Shown: positions 44,923 to 54,963, numbered from the stretch's first letter. The stretch: DNA of 64,000 nucleotides from Malikia granosa (GCF_002980595.1 NZ_PVLQ01000008.1:186001-250000); one strand, 5' to 3'. Translations and numbers: made by a program. The notes: a model not told the origin generated them from the sequence alone.

Positions 44923-45936
44923 ATGAACGTCTTCAACACTGCCGTATTGGCACAAATCGTTCCGCAACTTCCGAACCCGGAACCCTTCATCCTCAACAGC
45001 TTCTTCCGCGCGATCCAGACCGAGACCAGCGAGGAGATCCACTTCGACATCGACAGTGGCAGCCGTCGCCTAGCGCCCTTCGTCGCGCCCATCGTGGCAG
45101 GGCAAGTCGTTCAATCGCGTGGCTACCAGACCAAGACCTTCAAGCCGGCCTACGTCAAAGACAAGCGTGTCTTCGATCCGGACCGCCCATTCAAGCGGCA
45201 GTTAGGCGAGGTCATCGGAGGCAATATTGCCCCAGCGCAACGCATGCAATTGGCCCTTGCCAAGGAACTGGAGGATCAGATTGCCATGCTGGCCCGTCGC
45301 CAGGAGGTCATGGCGGTTGAGGTGCTGCGCACCGGCAAGGTGACGGTCAGCGGCGATCTGTACCCGACCACTGAAGTGAACTTCGGCAGGGACCCGAGCC
45401 TGACTCAGTTTCTCGCCAACACGGCGCGATGGGGCGAAACAGGCGTCGAGCCGCTTGACGATGTTCAGGCCTGGTCGCTGCTGGTCGCTGAAAAGTCCGG
45501 CACCGTCGCCAATACCATCATCATGGATGTCGAGGCTTGGAGGCTGTTCAGCATGTCGAACAAGGTGCAAAAGCTGCTCGACCGATTCCGAGGCGCCGAT
45601 CGGCTCAACCCCACCGTCACGGGCGAAGGCGGCCGCCACATGGGCAATATCGGCGATCTTGACATCTGGGTCTATACCGGATGGTATGAAGACCCTGACA
45701 GCGGCCAACTGGTGCCCTATCTGCCGTCTAACACCGTGATCGTCACCAGTCCCGACCTGATGGGCACCCGAGCCTATGGCGCGATCAAGGACGAAGCCGC
45801 TGGCCTGCTGGCAATGCCCTACTTCGCCAAGTCGTGGACCGAGGAAGACCCGGCGCTGCGCTACCTGCTGATGCAGAGCGCGCCGCTGACGGTGCCCTAC
45901 CGCGTCAACGCCAGCTTCTGCGCGACGGTGCGCTGA
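44923..45936 (+). CDS. major capsid protein, lambda gpE family
   Basis: A 337-aa protein matching the Phage_cap_E pattern over its length: an N-terminal FILNSFFRAIQTETSEEIHFDI, then RRLAPFVAPIVAGQVVQSRGYQTKTFKPAYVKDK, the mid segment VEVLRTGKVTVSGDLYPTTEVNFGRD, and the C-terminal SNTVIVTSPDLMGTRAYGAIKDEAAG...AKSWTEEDPALRYLLMQSAPLTVPY. Length is close to lambda gpE (341). It would form an HK97-fold procapsid. It is the only structural protein of the element, so it would need helper portal, large terminase and tail proteins. Confidence 0.9.
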   Translation: MNVFNTAVLAQIVPQLPNPEPFILNSFFRAIQTETSEEIHFDIDSGSRRLAPFVAPIVAGQVVQSRGYQTKTFKPAYVKDKRVFDPDRPFKRQLGEVIGGNIAPAQRMQLALAKELEDQIAMLARRQEVMAVEVLRTGKVTVSGDLYPTTEVNFGRDPSLTQFLANTARWGETGVEPLDDVQAWSLLVAEKSGTVANTIIMDVEAWRLFSMSNKVQKLLDRFRGADRLNPTVTGEGGRHMGNIGDLDIWVYTGWYEDPDSGQLVPYLPSNTVIVTSPDLMGTRAYGAIKDEAAGLLAMPYFAKSWTEEDPALRYLLMQSAPLTVPYRVNASFCATVR

Positions 45937-45951
45937 CGATCGATCGAAGGC

Positions 45952-45983
45952 GGTGCGTTCGCGTCATCCCAGGCGAACGCACC
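45952..45983. other. strong stem-loop after capsid gene
   Basis: GGTGCGTTCGC (45952-45962) and GCGAACGCACC (45973-45983) form a perfect 11-bp stem with a 10-nt loop, 15 bp after the capsid stop. There is no T-run, so it is not a classical terminator; it may protect the mRNA 3' end or act as a protein site. Confidence 0.55.
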
Positions 45984-46153
45984 CAGGCCGGAAGCCCCAA
46001 GGTATCTCCTCCACGTTGGCCCTTGGTAAGACTGGCGACTGCTGCAGTGCGCAGCAGAGGTAAGCAAGGCGGATCAGTCGGTCAGTGCCGCCAGATGACG
46101 AATAACCCCGACAGCCGGCGGCGCTACGGTCTGCGCGTGGCTGGCAACCCCGA

Positions 46154-46180
46154 CCCGGCCTCGCGCCGGGTTTTCTGTTT
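46154..46180 (+). terminator. rho-independent terminator near the element's right end
   Basis: CCCGGC (46154-46159) pairs with GCCGGG (46165-46170) over a 5-nt loop, followed by TTTTCTGTTTCTG. It probably ends the capsid-region transcript. Apart from this, the stem-loop and the arm repeats, nothing was recognised between 45984 and 46415. Confidence 0.7.
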
Positions 46181-46343
46181 CTGTCTGTTAAGCCCGTTCG
46201 AGAAGCGCCTGCGCTTCCGCATCCGGCAGGAAGCTGGAACGTGACAGGCCCCCACCGATCAAGCACAGGGAGTGGGGCGCCAAGATATATCTGCTTGCTC
46301 CCTGGTACGGCCCGCCCAAGTCGGCCGGCAGTGCCGTAAAAAT

Positions 46344-46385
46344 GGGGGTACCGAGGCCTTCACGGGGGTACAACAGGCGGTACAA
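46344..46385 (+). repeat. integrase arm-type repeats, right
   Basis: GGGGGTACCG (46344-46353), a perfect GGGGGTACAA (46364-46373) and GGCGGTACAA (46376-46385) mirror the three decamers near the left end. They lie 31 bp before the right att core, in the same orientation as the left set. Confidence 0.6.
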
Positions 46386-46415
46386 AGTCCGATTTTCAGG
46401 CAATTCTCATAGGAG

Positions 46416-46434
46416 AGTTCGAATCCGACAGGCG
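46416..46434 (+). repeat. attR core
   Basis: AGTTCGAATCCGACAGGCG, identical to the tRNA-Thr 3' segment at 33273-33291, followed here by CCACTCC instead of the tRNA 3' end. It marks the right end of the element; only a fragment of a tRNA gene is present. Confidence 0.85.
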
Positions 46435-46446
46435 CCACTCCATAAG

Positions 46447-46483
46447 AAAAGCCCTCCAGGTTGCTACGCCTGGAGGGCTTTTT
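46447..46483 (+). terminator. rho-independent terminator, chromosomal side of attR
   Basis: GCCCTCCAGG (46451-46460) pairs with CCTGGAGGGC (46469-46478) over an 8-nt loop, with flanking AAAA and TTTTT. This is likely the original terminator of the tRNA-Thr gene before integration. Between 46484 and 46595 no gene is evident. Confidence 0.8.
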
Positions 46484-46595
46484 CACGGACAAGCCTTGAA
46501 CGGCCTGGGCCGTGAAACGCACCAGCAGCAAGGCAATTGCAACTGGACGATGGCAGGCGGCAGCGCTCAGGCGGCCACCCGGCAACAGGTCGGCC

Positions 46596-46766
46596 TCAGC
46601 AGCGTTGCATGATGCCGAGGCATTGGAAGAAGCGAGCCTCGCAGGCCGGGCAGCGGTAATGCTTGGAGGCCGGGATCAGCTTCATGACCGGGCTGCGCTG
46701 GACACGCTCAAGCGGCGAGCTGCATATTTTGCATTTCGGTATCTTTGGTGGGGTCTTTTGGTGCAT
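46596..46766 (-). CDS. zinc-ribbon mini-protein
   Basis: A 56-aa protein preceded by a good AAGGAG ribosome site 7 bp before the ATG. It contains KCKICSSPLERV and, after a helix (MKLIPASKHY), RCPACEARFF, so two CxxC pairs 24 residues apart, as in small zinc-ribbon proteins with a hydrophobic SKHYRCPxC turn. Homologous mini-proteins in betaproteobacteria are unstudied. It is convergent with the element and lies just outside attR. Confidence 0.75.
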   Translation of the reverse strand: MHQKTPPKIPKCKICSSPLERVQRSPVMKLIPASKHYRCPACEARFFQCLGIMQRC

Positions 46767-46902
46767 TTTTACACTCCTTGAGACAGGACTTTAGTGACCC
46801 GGGCCCGATCGAGTTTTGCTTGAGCCCGCCACAATTTTGAATCTATGAACAAAATTCAGCTAGGCTTCAGCTTGCTGTGCTGGCTTGTTCTATGCTCGGG
46901 CC

Positions 46903-47499
46903 ATGGCCCAGCATCGAGTCCATCCTGCCTTGCGTCCGGCCTTGATCGAGGTGCATGTGGAGCAGATCGAGCAGCTGTTCTATTCGATCGATCCCTCGCC
47001 CTTCCATGCCCGCGACCTCGACCCGCAGGCCGATGACTACATCGTGGCCTGCGCCCGCGAGTTGCCGCGCGAGCTGTCGCTGGCGCTGGTGATCCATCTC
47101 GACCGGCCGCTGGCGCCGGGCCAGGAGCTCGCGCAGCTCGAGGCCGCGATCCGCAGCCATTTCGCGGCCAGCGCCGGCGCGACCCGGGCCAGGCTGCGCG
47201 AGCTGTTCCGGCGCGGGCGCATCAGCCTGCTGATCGGGCTGGCCTTCCTGTCGTTGTCGATCGCGCTGGGCGAGTTCAGCCGCGACTGGCTGCCCCTGGG
47301 CAGCCCGGCACAGATCCTGCGCGAGAGCCTGCTGATAGGCGGTTGGGTGGCGATGTGGCGGCCGATGGAGATCTTCCTCTACGACTGGTGGCCGATCTGG
47401 GCCCGGATTCGCCTGCTGGACCGGCTGGCGCGGATGCCGACCCGGATCGTGCAGCGCCGCCACCGGCCGGCGCCGGCCGAAGCGGCACCGGCCGACTGA
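46903..47499 (+). CDS. hypothetical membrane protein
   Basis: A 198-aa protein. The N-terminal half is soluble and charged (VHVEQIEQLFYSIDPSPFHARDLDPQADDYIVACARELPRELSLALVIHL), followed by a helix rich in Arg and two hydrophobic segments (ISLLIGLAFLSLSIAL and ILRESLLIGGWVAMWRPMEIFLYDWW). Start chosen at MAQHRV; an in-frame ATG 18 bp earlier exists. Function unknown; the pattern occurs in conserved bacterial proteins annotated only as hypothetical. It ends 14 bp before the convergent DciA-like gene. Confidence 0.75.
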   Translation: MAQHRVHPALRPALIEVHVEQIEQLFYSIDPSPFHARDLDPQADDYIVACARELPRELSLALVIHLDRPLAPGQELAQLEAAIRSHFAASAGATRARLRELFRRGRISLLIGLAFLSLSIALGEFSRDWLPLGSPAQILRESLLIGGWVAMWRPMEIFLYDWWPIWARIRLLDRLARMPTRIVQRRHRPAPAEAAPAD

Positions 47500-47513
47500 G
47501 GTGGGGCGGGCGG

Positions 47514-47816
47514 TCAGCGCACCCGGACCTTGAAGCGCAGCCGCTGCACGTTGAAGCCGCCGCTGCGCAGCGCGGCCAGCAGCGCCGGCGCCAGCTGCCG
47601 CAGCTTGCTGCCGACGGCCGGGTTGCCGACCAGCAGGCACCAGGATTCCTCGTCAACCGGGCCGGCCTGGACCTGGGCGCGCAGGCCCGGCTGCATCAGC
47701 GGCCGGATCAGGGCCAGCATCTGCTGCGACTGGCGGATGCGCGCGGCTACCTTGGCCAGTTCCGGGTTGGCCTGGAAGGCCTGCTGCAGGCTGAATTGAC
47801 GCGATGGAGTGGCCAT
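47514..47816 (-). CDS. DUF721/DciA-like protein
   Basis: A 100-aa protein with the pattern of the DciA family: ILALIRPLMQPGLRAQVQAG-like core, then EESWCLLVGNPAVGSKLRQLAPALLAALRSGGFNVQRLRFKVRV, the KH-like domain that contacts the replicative helicase DnaB. DciA assists DnaB loading in bacteria lacking DnaC. It is shorter than many homologues and lacks an extended C-terminal tail. It is divergent from secA; a DUF721 gene beside secA is a common order in beta- and gammaproteobacteria. Confidence 0.8.
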   Translation of the reverse strand: MATPSRQFSLQQAFQANPELAKVAARIRQSQQMLALIRPLMQPGLRAQVQAGPVDEESWCLLVGNPAVGSKLRQLAPALLAALRSGGFNVQRLRFKVRVR

Positions 47817-47987
47817 GGGGCGGCATTATCCGGCAGCAGCCCGCCGCCTGGGGCAGGCGCCATATTGCCCCGCTAAAATGCAAGCACACGGTGACCATCC
47901 GACCGCAGCCTGGTGCGTTTCCAGGCGGACCCGATTCCCAACCAGCCCTCGCCAGGACTTCTGTCTGCCGCGAGGAGCGATGCTTGT
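47817..47987 (+). promoter_or_regulatory. secA upstream region
   Basis: 171 bp between divergent genes. TAAAAT at 47874-47879 is a possible -10 for secA, without a clear -35. No SecM-like leader with arrest motif was found; a short open frame through here is not convincing. Nothing else recognised. Confidence 0.3.
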
Positions 47988-50741
47988 ATGCCCATCCAGT
48001 TCCTGACCAAAATCTTCGGCAGCCGCAATGACCGCCTGCTCAAAACCTACCGCAAGACGGTGGCGCGCATCAACGGCCTGGAGTCGCAGTTCGAGCAATT
48101 GAGCGATGCCGAGCTGCAGGGCAAGACGGCCGAGTTCCGCCAGCGCCTGGCGCAGGGCGAGGCGCTCGACGCGCTGCTGCCCGAGGCCTTCGCGACCGTG
48201 CGCGAGGCCAGCAAGCGCGTCATGAAGATGCGCCATTTCGATGTCCAGCTAATCGGCGGCCTGGCGCTGCACTACGGCAAGATCGCCGAGATGCGCACCG
48301 GCGAGGGCAAGACCTTGACCGCGACGCTGGCGGTCTACCTGAATGCGCTGACCGGACAGGGCGTGCATGTGGTCACGGTCAACGACTACCTGGCCGGGCG
48401 CGATGCCCAGACCATGGGCAAGCTCTACCACTGGCTCGGCCTGAGCGTCGGGGTCAACCTGCCGCAGATGTCGCGCGAGGACAAGCAGGCCGCCTACCGC
48501 GCCGACATCACCTACGGCACCAACAACGAGTACGGCTTCGACTACCTGCGCGACAACATGGTCTACGAGGCGGCCGACCGGGTCCAGCGCAAGCTGAGCT
48601 ACGCCATCGTCGACGAGGTCGATTCGATCCTGATCGACGAGGCGCGCACGCCGCTGATCATCAGCGGCCAGGCCGAGGACCAGACCGCGACCTATCTCGC
48701 GATCAACCAGCTGGTGCCGCAGCTGGTGCGCCAGGAGGGCGAGGAAGATCCGCGCACCGGCGAGGGCGTGATCAAGCCGGGCGACTTCACGGTCGACGAG
48801 AAGTCGCACCAGATCCACCTGACCGAGCAGGGCCACGAGAACGCCGAGCGCATCCTGGCCCAGGCCGGCCTGCTGCCCGAGGGCGCCTCGCTGTACGACC
48901 CGTCGAACATCGTGCTGATGCACAACCTGGTGACCGCGCTCAAGGCCCAGCACCTGTATCACCGCGACCAGCATTACGTGGTGCAGAACGGCGAGATCGT
49001 GATCGTCGACGAGTTCACCGGCCGCCTGATGTCGGGCCGGCGCTGGAGCGACGGCCTGCACCAGGCGGTCGAGGCCAAGGAGCGGGTGCGCATCCAGCCC
49101 GAGAACCAGACCCTGGCCTCGATCACCTTCCAGAACTATTTCCGCCTCTACGGCAAGCTGTCGGGCATGACCGGCACCGCCGACACCGAGGCCTACGAGT
49201 TCAACGAGATCTACGGCCTCGAGACGGTGGTGATTCCGCCGAACCGCCCGAGCCAGCGCAAGGACGAGCTCGACCGCGTCTACAAGACGACGCAGGAGAA
49301 ATATGTCGCCGCGATCGCCGACATCCGTGAATGCCACGGCCGCGGCCAGCCGGTGCTGGTCGGCACCTCGTCGATCGAGAACTCCGAGATCATCTCGGCC
49401 CTGCTGCAACAGGAAGGCCTGCCGCACGAGGTGCTCAACGCCAAGCAGCATGCCCGCGAGGCCGACATCATCCTGCAGGCCGGCCGTCCCGGCGCGATCA
49501 CGATCGCGACCAATATGGCGGGCCGCGGCACCGACATCGTGCTCGGCGGCAACCTCGAGAAGATCCTGGCCGCGATCGAGGCCGATGCCAGCCTGGACGA
49601 GGCCGCCCGCGCCCGCGCGATCGAGTCCGCGCGCGCGCAGTGGAAGGCCGACCACGAGCAGGTCAAGCAGCTCGGCGGCCTGCGCATCATCGCGACCGAA
49701 CGCCACGAGAGCCGCCGCATCGACAACCAGCTGCGCGGCCGTGCCGGTCGCCAGGGCGATCCGGGTTCGAGCCGCTTCTACCTGAGTCTGGACGACTCGC
49801 TGATGCGCATCTTCGCCGGCGACCGGGTGCGCGCGATCATGGACAAGCTCAAGATGCCCGAAGGCGAGGCGATCGAGGCCGGCATCGTGACGCGCAGCAT
49901 CGAGAGCGCGCAGCGCAAGGTCGAGGGCCGCAACTTCGACGTGCGCAAGCAGCTGCTCGAGTACGACGACGTGTCGAACGACCAGCGCAAGGTGATCTAC
50001 CAGCAGCGCAACGACATCATCGATGCGCAGGACCTGAGCGCGCAGATCGCCTCGCTGCGCGAGGGCTGCATGACCGAGGTGGTGCGCGCCTTCGTGCCGG
50101 CCGACAGCGTCGAGGAGCAATGGGACCTGGCCGGCCTGCAGCAGCAGCTTGCCAGCGACTGGGGCCTGTCGCTCGACCTCGCGGGCCTGGTGTCGGCGGC
50201 CAGCGAGATCAGCGATGCCGAGATCCTGGCCCATGTGCTGCAGGCGGCGACCCAGGCCTACGAGGCCAAGGTGGCGCTGGTCGGACGCGAGCAGATGAGC
50301 GGCTTCGAGCGCGTGGTGCTGCTGCAGCATATCGACTCGAACTGGCGCGACCACCTGAGCGCGCTCGACTACCTGCGCCAGGGCATCCACCTGCGCGGCT
50401 ATGCGCAGAAGCAGCCCAAGCAGGAATACAAGCGCGAGGCCTTCCAGCTGTTCGGCATGCTGCTCGACACCGTGCGCAACGAGGTCACGCGCCTGCTGAT
50501 GAATGTCAAGATCCAGTCGCCCGAGCAGGTCGGCCAGGCCGCCGAGCAGCTCGAGAGTCAGGCCGAGCAGCTCAGCCATGTGACCTACACCGCGCCGACC
50601 GAGAGCGGCGAGCCCGAGACCCTGGCCGACTCCGGCCTGCTGAGCCGGCCGGAACAGGAAGTGCCGCGCGTCGGCCGCAACGATACCTGCCCCTGTGGCA
50701 GCGGCCTCAAGTACAAGGCCTGCCACGGCAAGCTGAGCTGA
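47988..50741 (+). CDS. secA: preprotein translocase ATPase
   Basis: A 917-aa motor of the Sec pathway. Start at [16 protein letters not shown], preceded by GGAG-like bases; the open frame extends upstream but lacks family similarity. Walker A MRTGEGKT is at residues 102-109 and the DEVD box at 209-212; [15 protein letters not shown] and [16 protein letters not shown] mark NBD2. The C-terminal zinc SEC-C motif [19 protein letters not shown] is intact and binds SecB and lipids. Confidence 0.97.
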   Translation: MPIQFLTKIFGSRNDRLLKTYRKTVARINGLESQFEQLSDAELQGKTAEFRQRLAQGEALDALLPEAFATVREASKRVMKMRHFDVQLIGGLALHYGKIAEMRTGEGKTLTATLAVYLNALTGQGVHVVTVNDYLAGRDAQTMGKLYHWLGLSVGVNLPQMSREDKQAAYRADITYGTNNEYGFDYLRDNMVYEAADRVQRKLSYAIVDEVDSILIDEARTPLIISGQAEDQTATYLAINQLVPQLVRQEGEEDPRTGEGVIKPGDFTVDEKSHQIHLTEQGHENAERILAQAGLLPEGASLYDPSNIVLMHNLVTALKAQHLYHRDQHYVVQNGEIVIVDEFTGRLMSGRRWSDGLHQAVEAKERVRIQPENQTLASITFQNYFRLYGKLSGMTGTADTEAYEFNEIYGLETVVIPPNRPSQRKDELDRVYKTTQEKYVAAIADIRECHGRGQPVLVGTSSIENSEIISALLQQEGLPHEVLNAKQHAREADIILQAGRPGAITIATNMAGRGTDIVLGGNLEKILAAIEADASLDEAARARAIESARAQWKADHEQVKQLGGLRIIATERHESRRIDNQLRGRAGRQGDPGSSRFYLSLDDSLMRIFAGDRVRAIMDKLKMPEGEAIEAGIVTRSIESAQRKVEGRNFDVRKQLLEYDDVSNDQRKVIYQQRNDIIDAQDLSAQIASLREGCMTEVVRAFVPADSVEEQWDLAGLQQQLASDWGLSLDLAGLVSAASEISDAEILAHVLQAATQAYEAKVALVGREQMSGFERVVLLQHIDSNWRDHLSALDYLRQGIHLRGYAQKQPKQEYKREAFQLFGMLLDTVRNEVTRLLMNVKIQSPEQVGQAAEQLESQAEQLSHVTYTAPTESGEPETLADSGLLSRPEQEVPRVGRNDTCPCGSGLKYKACHGKLS

Positions 50742-50765
50742 GCGCCGCCAGCACGGCGGCCCGCT

Positions 50766-52400
50766 TCAGGCTGGCAGGGCGGCTTCCGGCGCCAGCACCG
50801 GGCCGGCTGCGGCGCCGGTCGGGGCAGGGGGCCTCATCGGGCCCGCAGCTCCTGCGAGCTTGAATGCGCTGACGGCATCCAGCAGGTCCCCGGCCTGGGA
50901 CTCCAGGCTGGTGGTGGCCGCCGTCATCTCCTCGACCAGCGCGGCATTCTGCTGCGTGGCCTGGTCCATCTGCGTGATCGCGCTGTTGACCTGATCGACA
51001 CCCTGGCTCTGCTGCTGGCTGGCCGCGCTGATCTCGCGCATCAGGTCGCTGACGCGCTGGATCGCGCCGACCAGTTCCGTCATGGTCGTGCCGGCGTGGT
51101 TCACCAGGGCGCTGCCGGCCTCGACGCGCGCCACGCTGGCGCCGATCAGCTGCCTGATTTCGCGCGCGGCCTCGGCGCAGCGGCCCGCCAGGCTGCGCAC
51201 CTCCGCCGCCACGACGGCAAAGCCACGCCCCAGCTCGCCGGCCCGGGCCGCTTCCACCGAGGCATTGAGCGCCAGGATATTGGTCTGGAAGGCAATCCCG
51301 TCGATGACGCCAATGATGTCGGCGATCTGGCGCGAGCTCTCGTTGATCTCGCTCATGGTGCGGACCACATCGCCCACCACCTTGCCGCCATGCTGGGCCA
51401 CCCCGGATGCCTCGTTCGCCAGCTGGCTGGCCGCGCTCGCGTGGGCCGCGTTGTGCCGCACGGCGGCGGTGAGCTGCTCCATCGAGGCAGCGGTCTGTTG
51501 TATCGCGCTGGCCTGCTGTTCGGTCCGGGCCGACAGGTCGTGGTTGCCCTGCGCAATCTGCGCGCTGGCCGTGGCCACGCTTTCCGAGCCCTGGCGCATG
51601 ATCGACACCAGCCTGGCCAGGCTCTGCTGCATTTGCTGCAGCTGGGCCATCAGGCTGTCCGGGTCGGCCGCCTGCAGGTCGATGCTGATGCTGAGATCGC
51701 CCCGGGCCACGTTCTGGGCCAGATCGACGGCATGGTGGGGCTCGGCGCCGAGTTGGTGCGTGATGCTGCGCGTCACCAGCGTGCCCAGTCCGAGCGAGAG
51801 CAGCACGCAGCTGCCGATGGCGAAGCCGATCCACAGGCGGGTATCGGCATGGACGGCTTCCGCCTGCTCGTACACCGCCCTGGCCGTGTCGAGCTGCAGC
51901 TGCACCAGCGCGCCGAGCACGCCTTGCAGGGGGTCCAGCGCCGGGTACATCTCGCGCGCCGCGAACTGCCTGATCGCCTCCAGGTCGCCGGCTCGAAGCA
52001 GGGCTTCGAGTGCGGCGACAGCCGCATCGGCGACGCTCCGGCGCTGCTCGAACTGCTGCACCAGCCGGTGTTCCTCCGGGATCATGTCGCTGCGCAGGTA
52101 GCCGGCCCAGTGCTGCCGGATCTGCTCGCGCGCCTGCTGGATGATGCGCGCGCCTTCGGCCGCAGTGAGGGCTCCGTCGCGCACCTTGTGGGCGGTATCG
52201 ACCACATCGACCGCATACAGGTCGGCGACCTGCTTGAGCCGCTGCAAGGGCACTACCCGCTCCTGGTAGACCGAAGTCAGCCCCTGCTTGGTCCGTCCCA
52301 TGCCTGACAGGCCCAGCATGCCGACGGCCGCCATCAGCAGGGACAGCAAGGCCAGCAGCAGGGCGAGCCGTAGCGATATTTTCAGATTGCTGAGACTCAT
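50766..52400 (-). CDS. methyl-accepting chemotaxis protein (4HB-type sensor)
   Basis: A 544-aa class receptor. TM1 at residues 10-35, a periplasmic four-helix-bundle-like domain to about 185 ([30 protein letters not shown]), TM2, HAMP near 215 and the signalling domain with tip [47 protein letters not shown] hydrophobic Ala/Pro-rich tail lacks the NWETF-type CheR pentapeptide. It is convergent with secA by 24 bp and has no chemotaxis neighbours. Ligand unknown. Confidence 0.93.
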   Translation of the reverse strand: MSLSNLKISLRLALLLALLSLLMAAVGMLGLSGMGRTKQGLTSVYQERVVPLQRLKQVADLYAVDVVDTAHKVRDGALTAAEGARIIQQAREQIRQHWAGYLRSDMIPEEHRLVQQFEQRRSVADAAVAALEALLRAGDLEAIRQFAAREMYPALDPLQGVLGALVQLQLDTARAVYEQAEAVHADTRLWIGFAIGSCVLLSLGLGTLVTRSITHQLGAEPHHAVDLAQNVARGDLSISIDLQAADPDSLMAQLQQMQQSLARLVSIMRQGSESVATASAQIAQGNHDLSARTEQQASAIQQTAASMEQLTAAVRHNAAHASAASQLANEASGVAQHGGKVVGDVVRTMSEINESSRQIADIIGVIDGIAFQTNILALNASVEAARAGELGRGFAVVAAEVRSLAGRCAEAAREIRQLIGASVARVEAGSALVNHAGTTMTELVGAIQRVSDLMREISAASQQQSQGVDQVNSAITQMDQATQQNAALVEEMTAATTSLESQAGDLLDAVSAFKLAGAAGPMRPPAPTGAAAGPVLAPEAALPA

Positions 52401-52508
52401 GGAATTTTCTGGCAGTAAAAGATAACGAATCTGATTAATGCAAGAATCATTCCATGAATTGGAAGTGAAGCTGAGCAGGGACTGCCGGCCCGGCAGCCCC
52501 TGGCAAGG

Positions 52509-52548
52509 AAAAAGGCCGGCAGCCCCTGTTGGGAGGCTTCCGGCCTTT
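52509..52548 (-). terminator. terminator after sucD
   Basis: On the minus strand AAAGGCCGGAAGCC...GGCTGCCGGCCTTTTT forms a long stem followed by T's; the inner CCC/GGG extends it. It lies between the sucD stop and the chemoreceptor gene and fits termination of the sucCD transcript. The rest of the 186-bp gap (52401-52586) shows nothing else. Confidence 0.75.
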
Positions 52549-52586
52549 CTTGTCCGTTGCGGCGCTTGGCCGCAGCGGAGCGGTGA

Positions 52587-53480
52587 TTACAGCAGGCTCT
52601 TGAGCAGCTTGCCGAGTTCCGACGGGTTGCGCGTGACGGTGAAGCCGCATTCTTCCATGATGGCGAGCTTGGCGTCAGCGGTGTCGGCACCGCCCGAGAT
52701 CAGCGCGCCGGCGTGGCCCATGCGCTTGCCGGGAGGCGCGGTCACGCCAGCGATGAAGCCGACGATCGGCTTCTTCATGTTGGCCTTGCACCACTGGGCG
52801 GCTTCGGCTTCGTCCGGGCCACCGATTTCGCCGATCATGATCACCGCGTCGGTGTCCGGATCGTCGTTGAAGGCCTTCATCACGTCGATGTGCTTGAGAC
52901 CGTTGATCGGGTCGCCACCGATGCCGACGGCCGAGGACTGGCCCAGGCCGACTTCGGTCAGCATGGCGACGGCTTCATAGGTCAGGGTGCCGGAGCGCGA
53001 GACGACGCCGATGCGGCCCTTGCGGTGGATGTGACCGGGCATGATGCCGATCTTGATCTCGTCCGGGGTGATCAGGCCGGGGCAGTTGGGGCCCAGCAGC
53101 AGGGTGCGCTTGCCACCGGCGGCTTCCTTGGCCTTCATGCGGTTGCGCACTTCGAGCATGTCCTTGACCGGGATGCCTTCGGTGATGCAGATCGCCAGGT
53201 CCAGGTCGGCTTCGACGGCTTCCCAGATCGCGGCGGCAGCGCCTGCCGGCGGCACGTAGATCACGGACACGGTCGCGCCGGTCTCGGCGGCGGCTTCCTT
53301 GACGGTGCCGTAGATCGGCACGTCGAGGATCTTCTCGCCGGCCTTCTTCGGGTTCACGCCGGCGACGAAGCAGTTCTTGCCGTTCGCGTACTCGATGCAC
53401 TTCTCGGTGTGGAACTGACCGGTCTTGCCAGTGATGCCCTGGGTGATGACCCGGGTGTCTTTATTGATATAGATAGACAT
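52587..53480 (-). CDS. sucD: succinyl-CoA synthetase, alpha subunit
   Basis: A 297-aa protein of the TCA cycle. MSIYINKDTRVITQGITGKTGQFHTE is the canonical start (an upstream in-frame start is not needed). GPNCPGLITPDEIKIGIMPG and the phosphorylated His256 in KRMGHAGALISGG are evident. With SucC it couples succinyl-CoA cleavage to NTP formation. Confidence 0.97.
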   Translation of the reverse strand: MSIYINKDTRVITQGITGKTGQFHTEKCIEYANGKNCFVAGVNPKKAGEKILDVPIYGTVKEAAAETGATVSVIYVPPAGAAAAIWEAVEADLDLAICITEGIPVKDMLEVRNRMKAKEAAGGKRTLLLGPNCPGLITPDEIKIGIMPGHIHRKGRIGVVSRSGTLTYEAVAMLTEVGLGQSSAVGIGGDPINGLKHIDVMKAFNDDPDTDAVIMIGEIGGPDEAEAAQWCKANMKKPIVGFIAGVTAPPGKRMGHAGALISGGADTADAKLAIMEECGFTVTRNPSELGKLLKSLL

Positions 53481-53498
53481 GGTGCTTGTCCTGATCTG

Positions 53499-53580
53499 TT
53501 GGGGACAGAGCTGAAGATCTGTCCCCAAGGTCATTCGGAAGGGACAGAGCTTGCCCGCTTTGCGGGCTGCGGTCTGTCCC
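53499..53580. repeat. REP-like double hairpin between sucC and sucD
   Basis: Two hairpins share the arm GGGACAGA/TCTGTCCC: TTGGGGACAGA (53499-53509) with TCTGTCCCCAA (53518-53528), and GGGACAGA (53541-53548) with TCTGTCCC (53573-53580) plus an inner GCCCGC/GCGGGC stem. Such GGGACAGA palindromes resemble dispersed REP/BIME elements. They lie between co-transcribed genes and may attenuate or stabilise the transcript. Confidence 0.65.
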
Positions 53581-53586
53581 GCAAAA

Positions 53587-54750
<1,164 letters not shown>

Positions 54751-54963
54751 AAGTTGCTCTCAATGGAGTCGGTCTGTTAACACGTCCAGAGTGTCGGCAT
54801 CTTGCCTTACGCCAGTCCAACACCGGCGGCTAAATACCTGCGATCGAGACGCAAGAAACCACGAATGTATCATGATGTAATCATAGAAAGCCGGTACAGC
54901 GCTCATGGCCGATCAGTCGCTCGGCCGGTACCAGCCCTTGACATGTTCATACGGAGAATACAG
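54751..54963. promoter_or_regulatory. divergent sucC-argC control region
   Basis: 213 bp between divergent genes. ATGATGTAATCAT (54872-54884) is a 13-bp palindrome with a 3-nt centre, in a locally AT-rich part, and is the most likely operator. An open frame reading into argC from 54802 is not supported as coding. No terminator. Confidence 0.4.

Larger units (their letters stand above)
33273..46434 (+). mobile_element. integrated satellite-like element, 13.2 kb, in tRNA-Thr
   Basis: The element is bounded by 19-bp direct repeats from the tRNA-Thr 3' end and flanked by matching integrase arm-type repeats inside both ends. All recognised element genes read rightwards: integrase, AlpA-like regulator, rha remnant, small phage genes, Toprim primase, DUF3987 protein, Nu1-like small terminase and gpE-type capsid protein. 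Large terminase, portal, protease, tail and lysis genes are absent. This fits a phage satellite (P4/PICI class) rather than a full prophage. An IS30-family element sits inside. A heavily deleted prophage remains possible. Confidence 0.82.

Noticed and set aside
33300-46434. CRISPR array or toxin-antitoxin pair in the element
   Set aside because: No regularly spaced repeats with unique spacers and no recognisable toxin or antitoxin motif were seen.
46512-46781. 89-aa plus-strand open frame near attR
   Set aside because: It is the shadow of the minus-strand zinc-ribbon gene, which has a better start and motif.
46845-47036. 63-aa open frame before the membrane protein gene
   Set aside because: Overlaps it in another frame and shows no pattern beyond a hydrophobic start.
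47913-47987. Longer start for SecA
   Set aside because: The upstream in-frame residues do not resemble any SecA N-terminus; [16 protein letters not shown] does.
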